A stretch of 6,272 nucleotides of DNA. Origin: an uncultured Actinomycetes bacterium (GTDB taxonomy: Bacteria > Actinomycetota > Thermoleophilia > Solirubrobacterales > 70-9). The stretch covers positions 1 through 6,272 of the forward strand of contig CAMLHB010000142.1 in the NCBI GenBank assembly GCA_946479725.1. Direction: 5' to 3'. The position numbers and the translations under genes are program-made. This document shows positions 1-6,007 of this stretch, in pieces. Below the pieces are notes generated by a model. The model saw only the letters and a program-made list of their open reading frames with translations, was not told the origin of the DNA and did not search any database. Each line of letters opens with the position of its first letter. Within the stretch, counting starts at the first letter, position 1.

Positions 1-53
1 GGCCCGCTGTCGCACCCAACGACCGGGCAGCATAGTCAAAACCGTGCGCTTAA

Positions 54-69
54 GCAGCCTTTAGGCCGC
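54..69 (-). terminator. Weak hairpin over the mfd stop codon
   Basis: On the minus strand GCGGCC (69-64) can pair with GGCTGC (59-54) around a TAAA loop, giving six pairs including one G-T wobble. The mfd stop codon lies in the loop. Only TT follows directly, and a TTTT run comes about 12 bases later, so this is a poor match to an intrinsic terminator. It may be a chance structure. Confidence 0.2.
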
Positions 70-3000
70 CGTCGGCTCCGCCAGCCGCCGCGCCTCGCGC
101 AGCCCAGCGGCCATCGCCAGGACCGCGGCCAGGCGCTCGTCGGGGTCGCCGGCGACCCGCACCGCGGCCGTCTGCTCGCGCCATTCGTAGAGCGCCCCTT
201 CCACCTGCTCGGAAAGAACGCCCGCCGCCTCGGAGTCGAGCTCGACGCCGGTGACGCTGAGACGGCCGCCGCGAAACTCGACGCTGCGGGCGCCGGCGAG
301 GCCGAGCTCGATCCGCGCCTGCTGCAGCTTCAGCAGGTTCTCGGCCTGCGGGGGCAGCGGCCCGAAGCGGTCGCCGAGCTCGTCGCGGATCGCCCGCAGC
401 TGACCCGGCTCGCGGGCGGCGACGATGCGGCGGTGGATATCGATCTTCGCCGCCTCGAAGGGGACGAAGGTCGCCGGCAGGTAAGCGTCGACGGGGACGT
501 CGAGGCGGACCGGCTCCGGCGCCTCCTCGCGCTCCTCCCCCTCCACCTCGGCGGCGAGAGCGACGGCTTCGTCGATCATCTGGCAGTAGAGCTCGAAGCC
601 GACCGCGGCGACGTGACCGGACTGCTCGTCGCCGAGCAGGTTGCCGGCGCCGCGGATGTCGAGATCCCGCATCGCGATCCGGAAGCCGGAGCCGAGCTCG
701 GTGTGGTCGGCGAGGGTCGAGAGCCGCGCCGCCGCCTCCTCGGTCAGCGCCTCGGCCGAGGGGTAGAGCAGGTAGGCGAAGGCGCGCTCGCGGGAGCGGC
801 CGACGCGGCCGCGGATCTGGTAGGCCTGACTGAGCCCGAGCTGGTCGGCGCGCTCGACGATCAGCGTGTTCGCGGTCGGGATGTCGAGGCCGGACTCGAT
901 GATCGTCGTCGTCACCAGGCAGTCGGCCTCGCCGCGCAGGAAGGCCAGCATCGTCTCCTCGAGCTGGTGCTCGTCCATCTGGCCGTGCGCTTCGAGGAAG
1001 CGCGCCCCCGGGACCAGCGCCCGCAGCCGCTCGGTCGTCTCCGGCAACGAGTCGATCCGGTTGTGGAGGACGAAGGCCTGGCCCTTGCGCTCCAGCTCCC
1101 TGTTGATCGCCTTGCCGACCAGGTCCTCGTCGTAGGGGCCGACGTAGGTGCGGACCGGGCGGCGGCCCTCGGGCGGGGTCTCGATCACCGAGATGTCCCG
1201 CAGCCCGGCGAGGCTCATCTGCAGGGTGCGCGGGATCGGCGTCGCCGAGAGCGCGAGCACGTCGACCTTCAGCTTCAGCTGGCGCAGCAGCTCCTTCTGC
1301 TTGACCCCGAAGCGCTGCTCCTCGTCAACGACGACGAGGCCGAGCTCCCTGGCACGGACGTCGCGGGAGAGCAGGCGGTGGGTGCCGATGAGGACGTCGA
1401 CCTTGCCCGCCTCGAAGTCCTTGAGCACCGCTTTCACCTCGGCCTGCGGGCGCAGACGGGAGATGCCCTCGACCCGGAACGGGAGGTCGGCGAGCCGCTC
1501 GCGGAAGGTGCCGAAGTGCTGCTGAGCGAGGATCGTCGTCGGCACCAGGACCATCACCTGCCTGCCGTCGGAGGCGGCCTTGACCGCGGCCCGCAGCGCC
1601 ACCTCGGTCTTGCCGAAGCCGACGTCGCCGCAGACCAGCCGGTCCATCGGCCGCTCCGACTCCATGTCCGCCTTGACCGCCTCGATCGCTTCCATCTGGT
1701 CGGCGGTCTCGCGGTAGGGGAAGGCGGTCTCCATCGCGATCTGCCATTCGGAGTCGGGCGGGAAGGCGTGGCCCTTGCGGGCGCGGCGCTCGGCGTAGAG
1801 GTTGAGCAGCTCCCCGGCCAGGGCGCCGGCCGCTTTGCGGGCCCGCGCCTTCATGTTCTGCCAGCGTTTGCCGCCCAGCGCCGAGAGGGTCGGTTCGCCG
1901 CCGGCGCCGACGTAGCGGCTCAGCTTCGCCAGCTGGTCGGTGGGGACGTAGACGCGGTCCTCGCCCTGGTATTCGAGGTAGAGGTAGTCGCGGGTGACGC
2001 CGCCGACCTCGCGGGTCTCGAAGCCGGCGAAGCGGGCGACGCCATGGTCCTCGTGGACGACGTAGTCGCCGACCCGCAGTTCGCTGAAGGCGAGGCGGCC
2101 GCGACCGGCGCCAGGGGCCGGCTCCTCGCTGCGGCGGCGGTGGACGAGACGGCGGAAGGGATAGACGGCGAGCTTCAACTCCGGGCTGACGAAGCCCTCG
2201 CGCAGGCGCGCCTCGGCGAAGGAGAGGCCGGGATCGGGCGAGAGGCGGCCGCCTTCGAGGATGCGCGCGTCGAGGCGGTCGAGGCCGTAGCGGGCGCGGT
2301 CGGCCTCGCCCCGGCTGTCGAAGGTGACGACGGCGCGGTACCCGGAGCGGACCAGTTTCTCCAGCTCGCCCTCGGCCTCCTTGACGCTGCGGGCGGGGGA
2401 CTCCGCGCGGGCGGCGCGGAAGGCGTCCTCGTCCTCGTCGCCGGCGCCGGTCAGGCCCAGCGCCGCCCGCTCGGCCAGCGGCGCGGCGACGTCGACGTAA
2501 AGGTGCTGGGCGTCCTCGGCGTGCATCGCCGTGGTCACATCCTCCCAGTGATCGCGCAGCGCCGGCTCGATCTCCTCCTCGCCGACCAGGACCACGGCGG
2601 CGGCCTCGGGAACCGACTCCAGCGGCGCCCGGAAGTGCTCCAGCGGCAGCGCTTCGGCCAGGTTCGGGGATTCGGTGCCCTCCTCCTCGGCGGCCATCGC
2701 CGCCAGCTCGGCCAGCTCGCGGTGCTCGGCGTCGAGCTCGGCCGCCGGCGCCAGCTCGACCCGCTCGGCCTCGCCGAGCGAACGCTGGGTGAAGGTCGAG
2801 AACCAGCGCATCGACTCGACCTCGTCGCCGAACAGCTCAATCCGCACCGCCCGTTCCTCGGTCGCCGGGTAGACGTCGAGGATGCCGCCGCGGACGGCGA
2901 ACTGACCCCGCTCCTCGACCTGCTCGACCCGTTCGTAGCCGGCGGCGACGAGGTCGCTGGCGATCCCATCCAGCTCCACCAGCTCGCCGAGGGAGATCGC

Positions 3001-3441
3001 AAAGCCGGCCGGCCGCAGGGAGGCGTCCGGAACCGCCTCCGCCAGCGCCGTCGCCGAGGCGACGACCACCGCGTCGGCCTCGCTTCCGAGCGCATCAAGC
3101 GCGTCGATCCGCAGCCCCACCAGGTGCGGCGGGGGCGTCACGTGGGAGGCGTAGCCGGTGCCGCGTGAGGGATAGAGGCGGACCCGGCGCGGCGCCAGGT
3201 AGGCGCGCAGGTCGGCGGCGAGGTCGCGGGCGGAGCGATCATCGGGCGCGACCAGCAGCGCCGGCCGCTCGGCCAGCCCCCGGTCGTCCTCCAGCAGCGC
3301 CGCCAGCAGCAGCGGCCGCAGCATCGTCGAGGCCCGGACCGTCGCCCGCTCCCCGCCCTCCGCCGCCGCCCGCGCGCGCGAGGCGAGCGCGTGCACGCGC
3401 TCGTTCTCGGCGGCGATGTCGATGAGAGGCCTGAGGCTCAT
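61..3441 (-). CDS. mfd: Transcription-repair coupling factor Mfd
   Basis: Mfd is a cytoplasmic ATP-dependent DNA translocase that removes RNA polymerase stalled at DNA lesions and recruits the UvrA/UvrB repair machinery. Numbered from the ATG at 3441 (1126 aa, close to the usual ~1150), it has an N-terminal UvrB-like region (about 1-430, with RGQFAVRGGILDVYP near 180). The CarD-like RNA polymerase interaction domain follows at about 451-512 (HEDHGVARFAGF). The superfamily 2 motor shows Walker A GDVGFGKTE at 605-613 (Lys611), DEEQ at 706-709, SAT at 732-734, IIESGLDIP at about 847-855 and QIRGRVGR at 875-882. A C-terminal TRCF domain lies at about 972-1090. All motor motifs are intact. An in-frame GTG at 3450 would add three residues. 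I prefer the ATG because the protein then begins MSLRPL and the upstream hairpin is not crowded, but neither start has a clear Shine-Dalgarno sequence. The gene ends with TAA at 63-61. Identity is very secure; the exact start is not. Confidence 0.97.
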   Translation of the reverse strand: MSLRPLIDIAAENERVHALASRARAAAEGGERATVRASTMLRPLLLAALLEDDRGLAERPALLVAPDDRSARDLAADLRAYLAPRRVRLYPSRGTGYASHVTPPPHLVGLRIDALDALGSEADAVVVASATALAEAVPDASLRPAGFAISLGELVELDGIASDLVAAGYERVEQVEERGQFAVRGGILDVYPATEERAVRIELFGDEVESMRWFSTFTQRSLGEAERVELAPAAELDAEHRELAELAAMAAEEEGTESPNLAEALPLEHFRAPLESVPEAAAVVLVGEEEIEPALRDHWEDVTTAMHAEDAQHLYVDVAAPLAERAALGLTGAGDEDEDAFRAARAESPARSVKEAEGELEKLVRSGYRAVVTFDSRGEADRARYGLDRLDARILEGGRLSPDPGLSFAEARLREGFVSPELKLAVYPFRRLVHRRRSEEPAPGAGRGRLAFSELRVGDYVVHEDHGVARFAGFETREVGGVTRDYLYLEYQGEDRVYVPTDQLAKLSRYVGAGGEPTLSALGGKRWQNMKARARKAAGALAGELLNLYAERRARKGHAFPPDSEWQIAMETAFPYRETADQMEAIEAVKADMESERPMDRLVCGDVGFGKTEVALRAAVKAASDGRQVMVLVPTTILAQQHFGTFRERLADLPFRVEGISRLRPQAEVKAVLKDFEAGKVDVLIGTHRLLSRDVRARELGLVVVDEEQRFGVKQKELLRQLKLKVDVLALSATPIPRTLQMSLAGLRDISVIETPPEGRRPVRTYVGPYDEDLVGKAINRELERKGQAFVLHNRIDSLPETTERLRALVPGARFLEAHGQMDEHQLEETMLAFLRGEADCLVTTTIIESGLDIPTANTLIVERADQLGLSQAYQIRGRVGRSRERAFAYLLYPSAEALTEEAAARLSTLADHTELGSGFRIAMRDLDIRGAGNLLGDEQSGHVAAVGFELYCQMIDEAVALAAEVEGEEREEAPEPVRLDVPVDAYLPATFVPFEAAKIDIHRRIVAAREPGQLRAIRDELGDRFGPLPPQAENLLKLQQARIELGLAGARSVEFRGGRLSVTGVELDSEAAGVLSEQVEGALYEWREQTAAVRVAGDPDERLAAVLAMAAGLREARRLAEPTAA

Positions 3442-3455
3442 GGGCAGCACGAACG

Positions 3456-3475
3456 CCCGGATCGGGCGATCCGGG
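3456..3475 (-). promoter_or_regulatory. Perfect hairpin in the mfd leader
   Basis: CCCGGATC at 3456-3463 and GATCCGGG at 3468-3475 form a perfect 8-bp inverted repeat around a 4-base loop. It sits in the 48-base gap between the Fic stop and the mfd start, 5 bases before the GTG and 14 before the ATG. No T-run follows on the minus strand, so it is not a classical Rho-independent terminator. It could be a leader structure that affects mfd translation, an mRNA processing point, or a protein-binding palindrome. The structure is seen directly; the role is inference. Confidence 0.5.
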
Positions 3476-3486
3476 ACTGGGAAGCG

Positions 3487-3492
3487 ATTCTA
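3487..3492 (-). promoter_or_regulatory. Possible -10 element for mfd
   Basis: The minus strand reads TAGAAT here, five of six matches to the sigma-70 type -10 consensus. Its first three bases are the TAG stop codon of the Fic gene. A transcript starting about 7 bases downstream would begin just before the hairpin at 3475-3456. No recognisable -35 hexamer lies 16-18 bases upstream, and a match of this kind can arise by chance. If real, it would let mfd be transcribed independently of the Fic gene. Confidence 0.25.
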
Positions 3493-4563
3493 GGGTTCGG
3501 CCGGATCGGGCCGCAGACGGCGCCATCGCGCGCCCCGCCCGACGCTTTCGGCCGCCAGCAGGCCTTCGTCGCGCATTGCTCGCAGCGCCAGCCGGATGGT
3601 CGGGTCGCTGACCCCGGGGATCGCCCGGCGCACGTCCCCGATCTTGAATTCGGCCGGGGCCTCCTGAAGCGCCCAGCGGCGAATCCGCTCCTGCTTGTTG
3701 CCGGTTTCCGACCCCCTCCCCGCCACGACCCGCCTTTCGAAGTCCTCATAGGACTCGGCGAGGATCCGCAGCAGGTATTCCGTCCAGGGCCAGATCGTGT
3801 GCTCCCCCTCGTGCCAACCGCGCTGCGACTCTTCGAGCGCCAGGTAGTACGCGTTCTTGGTCTCGTAGATCCGCTGCTCGACGCTGACGTAGCGGGCAAC
3901 CCCGTACTCGAGCCGCAGCAGCTCGTGGGTCGTCGCCAGCCGCGCCAACCGCCCGTTCCCGTCCGGGACGGGATGGACCGCGAGCAGATCGAGGACGAAC
4001 GCGGCAAGGGCGATCAGCGGATGGACCGACCCTCCTTCCAGGGTGTACCGGTAGCCGGAGCAGAGTCCCGACAGCAGCCCCTCGGTCTCGCGCCAGGGCG
4101 GCGGCCGGAAGATGATCCGGGTCGTTCCGTCGGAGAGACGATCGGCGATCCGGTTGTCCTCGCGCTTGAGATTGCCGCCGAGCTGATCGGTGTGGACGAG
4201 CATCTTCCGGTGCAGCTCGAGCAAGCGCGGCACCCCCGGGAACTCGAGACGTTCGTCCCGCATCAAGCCGTCCAGCGCGTCGGCGTAGCCGGCGAACTCG
4301 CGCTCGTCGCGGTTGCGGAAGCGCGGGGGGCTGGCGCTGGCGAGGCTCTCCGCCCGGGTCGGCTCGACCTCGACCCCCTCGATCGCGTTGGAGGCGGTAA
4401 TCGACTCCACCTTCGTCTGCCGCGCCAGCCTCCGCAGCAGCTCAGGGACCTGGTCTTCGAAGAGCTGCTGCCTGCCGCTGCCCTTGTCGACTGCCCTCAG
4501 CAGCACTCCCAGAGCTGGGGGCATGTCGGCGAACGTCCGAACAGGGTCCTGAAAGCTCCTCAT
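3490..4563 (-). CDS. Fic-family AMP-transferase with C-terminal winged helix
   Basis: Fic proteins usually transfer AMP from ATP to a hydroxyl of a target protein. The protein is 357 aa. The Fic_N-like region starts near residue 1 and contains an inhibitory-helix motif SNAIEG at 58-63, fitting [S/T]xxxE[G/N] with Glu62. This places it in the class II group, where inhibition is intramolecular and no separate antitoxin gene is needed. The Fic core carries HPVPDGNGRLAR at 197-208 with catalytic His197, Asp201, Asn203, Arg205 and Arg208. Valine replaces the usual phenylalanine of HPFx[D/E]GNGR. Residues about 289-350 look like a winged helix-turn-helix (EFKIGDVRRAIPGVSDPTIRLALRAM), as in many chromosomal Fic proteins. 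The ATG at 4563 is chosen because the N-terminal segment reads like the family. It has no Shine-Dalgarno sequence and may be leaderless. The target is unknown. Sampled lines run from 60 to 75% GC, patchily lower than the flanking genes, hinting at acquisition. Confidence 0.93.
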   Translation of the reverse strand: MRSFQDPVRTFADMPPALGVLLRAVDKGSGRQQLFEDQVPELLRRLARQTKVESITASNAIEGVEVEPTRAESLASASPPRFRNRDEREFAGYADALDGLMRDERLEFPGVPRLLELHRKMLVHTDQLGGNLKREDNRIADRLSDGTTRIIFRPPPWRETEGLLSGLCSGYRYTLEGGSVHPLIALAAFVLDLLAVHPVPDGNGRLARLATTHELLRLEYGVARYVSVEQRIYETKNAYYLALEESQRGWHEGEHTIWPWTEYLLRILAESYEDFERRVVAGRGSETGNKQERIRRWALQEAPAEFKIGDVRRAIPGVSDPTIRLALRAMRDEGLLAAESVGRGARWRRLRPDPAEP

Positions 4564-4569
4564 TGAGGT

Positions 4570-4578
4570 AACTTAGCA
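4570..4578 (-). promoter_or_regulatory. Extended -10 promoter, likely leaderless fic transcript
   Basis: The minus strand reads TGCTAAGTT at 4578-4570, an extended -10 element (TGn followed by TAAGTT, which fits TANNNT). Six bases separate it from the ATG at 4563, so the expected transcription start falls on or next to the A of the start codon. The absence of any Shine-Dalgarno sequence before this ATG agrees with leaderless translation, which is common in actinobacteria. No good -35 hexamer is visible at the usual spacing, as is typical of extended -10 promoters. Confidence 0.4.
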
Positions 4579-4601
4579 AGAATTGAGATAAAAAATGGAG
4601 T

Positions 4602-4642
4602 TAATTATCCCTTTAACGACCTAATTACCTGATAATTATCCC
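4602..4642. repeat. Phased TAATTA boxes, candidate operator
   Basis: The palindromic hexamer TAATTA occurs at 4602-4607, 4622-4627 and 4633-4638, with start-to-start distances of 20 and 11 bases, close to two and one helical turns. The outer two copies extend to an identical TAATTATCCC (4602-4611 and 4633-4642), and the middle copy continues as TAATTACC. The third copy lies inside the perfect 10-bp palindrome GATAATTATC at 4631-4640. A repressor or other regulator bound to one face of the helix upstream of the Fic gene would fit. The binding protein is not known; the Fic protein's own winged helix is one candidate. Confidence 0.45.
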
Positions 4643-4664
4643 AAATAGGATGTGAGCGACGTGG

Positions 4665-5414
4665 TCAGTCGACAGTTGGCAGACCCGGTCCCGACCTCTG
4701 CCACTCAACCTGGCCCCTTCCCTCGGCGGCGGAGCGGCCGACGACGTCGTCCCACTCGTGCAGCATCCGCTTCAGCCGGGCGGTCGCCTCGGGCGGGTGG
4801 GCGGCGACTTCGGCGGCCAGCTCCAGCGCCGCCTGCTCGGTGCCGGCGGCGGGGGCGACGCGGTTGACGAGGCCGAGCCGCAGCGCCTCGTCAGCGCCGA
4901 CCGTACGGGAGCTGAGCAGGAGGTACTTGGCGGCGGCGAGGCCGCAGAGGGTGACCAGGCGGGCCGGGCCGACCGGGACGCCGAGGGCGGCGCCGGGGAA
5001 GCGCATCCGCAGGTTGGAGCCGCCGACCCGCATGTCGCAGGCGACGGCGATCTCGGCGCCGCCGCCGACGACGTCGCCGTGGCAGGCGGCGATCGTCGGC
5101 TTCGGGAAATCGACGACCTGGTCGTAGAGGTCGGCGAAAAGCTGCATCCGCCGCACCCTGCCCTCGCCGTCGAGCTGCTCCCGCACGTCGGCCCCGGCCG
5201 AGAGACCGAGGTGGTCGGCGGAGCTGATCACCAGCACCCGCACCGCCTCGTCGCCGCGCGCCACCGCCAGGTGCTCGAGCAGCTCGACCAGCATCTGGGT
5301 GTTGATCGCGTTGCGGGCCTGGGGCCGGTTGAGGCGGATCACCGCCACCCCGTTCTCATCAACCCAGTAGCTCGTGACCTCGTTCTCGGATGCGGTGCCG
5401 TTCTCAGCGCTCAT
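4665..5414 (-). CDS. Enoyl-CoA hydratase/isomerase (crotonase) family protein
   Basis: The 249-aa protein has the crotonase fold, whose members hydrate, isomerise or cleave acyl-CoA thioesters in the cytoplasm. Typical family features are NRPQARNAIN at 29-38, the first oxyanion-hole segment SAGADVRE at 72-79, and the second at GGGAEIAVACDMR (117-129), which includes Glu121, equivalent to the catalytic Glu144 of rat mitochondrial hydratase. The second catalytic glutamate (rat Glu164, normally in a PE..LG segment) is replaced: the sequence is FPGAALGVPVG with Gly141 at that place. Simple hydration may therefore not be its reaction, and the substrate cannot be told. The C-terminal tail is short and poorly family-like. 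The ATG at 5414 overlaps the pth TGA as ATGA, suggesting translational coupling. The frame stays open further upstream, but that extension lies inside pth and is not family-like. The gene ends with TGA at 4667-4665; no terminator is visible after it. Confidence 0.88.
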   Translation of the reverse strand: MSAENGTASENEVTSYWVDENGVAVIRLNRPQARNAINTQMLVELLEHLAVARGDEAVRVLVISSADHLGLSAGADVREQLDGEGRVRRMQLFADLYDQVVDFPKPTIAACHGDVVGGGAEIAVACDMRVGGSNLRMRFPGAALGVPVGPARLVTLCGLAAAKYLLLSSRTVGADEALRLGLVNRVAPAAGTEQAALELAAEVAAHPPEATARLKRMLHEWDDVVGRSAAEGRGQVEWQRSGPGLPTVD

Positions 5415-6004
5415 GATTCGGAAGCTATCCGCTCGACCAGGCGCTCGGTCTCCTCGGCGGCATCGGCGACCAGGCCCTCGACCTCGGCTTTCGGCTCGCT
5501 GAAGCGGCCGAGCACGTAGGCGGAGACGATCTCCGGGTCGGTGGAATCCGGCCGACCCACCCCGACCCGAACCCGCCAGAACTCCGGGTCGCCGAAGCCG
5601 CGTTTGAGGCTCTTGAGCCCGTTGTGACCGGCGAGACCGCCACCGAGCCGGGGCTTGATCTCGCCGAAGGGCAGGTCGATCTCGTCGTGGACGACGACGA
5701 CCCGGTCGAGCGGCACCTTCAGCGAGCCGCGCGCCGGCCCGGCCGAGGTGCCGGATTCGTTCATGTAGGTGCGCGGCTGCAGCAGCGCCACCCGCGGGCC
5801 CCCAGGCCGCGTCCGCCCTTCGGAGATGACGCCGTTGAACTTCTGCTTCGGCTTCGGCAGCTGCCAACGCTCGGCCAGCTCGGCCGCCACCGCGAAACCG
5901 ACGTTGTGGCGAGTGCGCTCGTACTCCGGTCCCGGGTTACCGAGCCCGACGATCAGGATCCGGTCGCCCTGCTCGCCGCCCTCGCGGCGGCGGAACGGCG
6001 ACAG
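5411..6004 (-). CDS. pth: Peptidyl-tRNA hydrolase
   Basis: Pth cleaves peptidyl-tRNA that drops off ribosomes, releasing tRNA for reuse. Numbered from a CTG at 6004, the protein is 197 aa, a normal length (E. coli 194). The conserved residues are present with consistent spacing: VGLGNPG with Asn23 (E. coli Asn10), TRHNVGF with catalytic His33 (His20), PRTYMNESG with Asn82 (Asn68), HDEIDLPFG with Asp107 (Asp93) and GHNGLK with Asn128 (Asn114). The start is odd. Between the in-frame TAA of rplY (6010-6008) and the GLGNPG motif there is no ATG, GTG or TTG. The CTG at 6004 is chosen because it is the first near-cognate codon and has GAGG about 11 bases upstream; an ATC or CTG at 5959-5954 is an alternative. 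The GTG at 5890 must be wrong as a start, because it would remove Asn23 and His33. The stop overlaps the next gene's ATG by four bases. Confidence 0.93.
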   Translation of the reverse strand: MSPFRRREGGEQGDRILIVGLGNPGPEYERTRHNVGFAVAAELAERWQLPKPKQKFNGVISEGRTRPGGPRVALLQPRTYMNESGTSAGPARGSLKVPLDRVVVVHDEIDLPFGEIKPRLGGGLAGHNGLKSLKRGFGDPEFWRVRVGVGRPDSTDPEIVSAYVLGRFSEPKAEVEGLVADAAEETERLVERIASES

Positions 6005-6007
6005 CGG

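Larger units (their letters stand above)
4564..4664. promoter_or_regulatory. AT-rich intergenic regulatory region upstream of fic
   Basis: This 101-base gap separates the crotonase stop from the Fic start. From 4564 to 4650 I count 27 G+C in 87 bases (31%), against roughly 60-77% in neighbouring coding lines. It contains an A6 run at 4590-4595, three TAATTA boxes, a perfect palindrome GATAATTATC at 4631-4640, and a weak inverted repeat GTTAA/TTAAC at 4600-4604 and 4613-4617. No open reading frame or terminator with a T-tract is apparent. It most likely holds the promoter and operator of the Fic gene. A xenogeneic-silencer or other AT-binding protein site is also possible. Confidence 0.6.

Noticed and set aside
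1..33. A minus-strand ATG at 33 opening a frame of 11 codons that runs off the window edge.
   Set aside because: It is too short to judge and has no Shine-Dalgarno sequence. The 60 bases after mfd hold nothing else I can support.
433..3168. A 911-codon open frame on the plus strand opposite mfd.
   Set aside because: It is antisense to an mfd frame with all motor motifs intact, and its translation is Arg/Leu/Asp/Val-rich with no recognisable motif. Long antisense frames are common in very GC-rich genes because stop codons are scarce.
4522..4524. Internal ATG (codon 14) as the Fic start.
   Set aside because: The first 13 residues fit the family's N-terminal pattern, and no ribosome site lies at a proper distance before codon 14. 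The AGGAG right after the first ATG is too far away.
3391..4566. A 391-codon plus-strand frame opposite the Fic gene.
   Set aside because: It is antisense to a clear Fic gene, is low-complexity and Pro/Arg-rich, and shows no family features.
4758..5519. A 253-codon plus-strand frame opposite the crotonase gene and the end of pth.
   Set aside because: It is the mirror of two well-supported genes and has no recognisable domain.
5415..5867. An upstream in-frame extension of the crotonase gene to 5867, giving 400 residues.
   Set aside because: The extra 151 residues overlap pth in another frame and are Arg/Ala-rich nonsense. The family-like sequence begins after the ATG at 5414.
5411..5890. GTG at 5890 as the start of pth.
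   Set aside because: The frame continues upstream with VGLGNPG and TRHNVGF, which are essential to the enzyme, so this start would give a dead protein.
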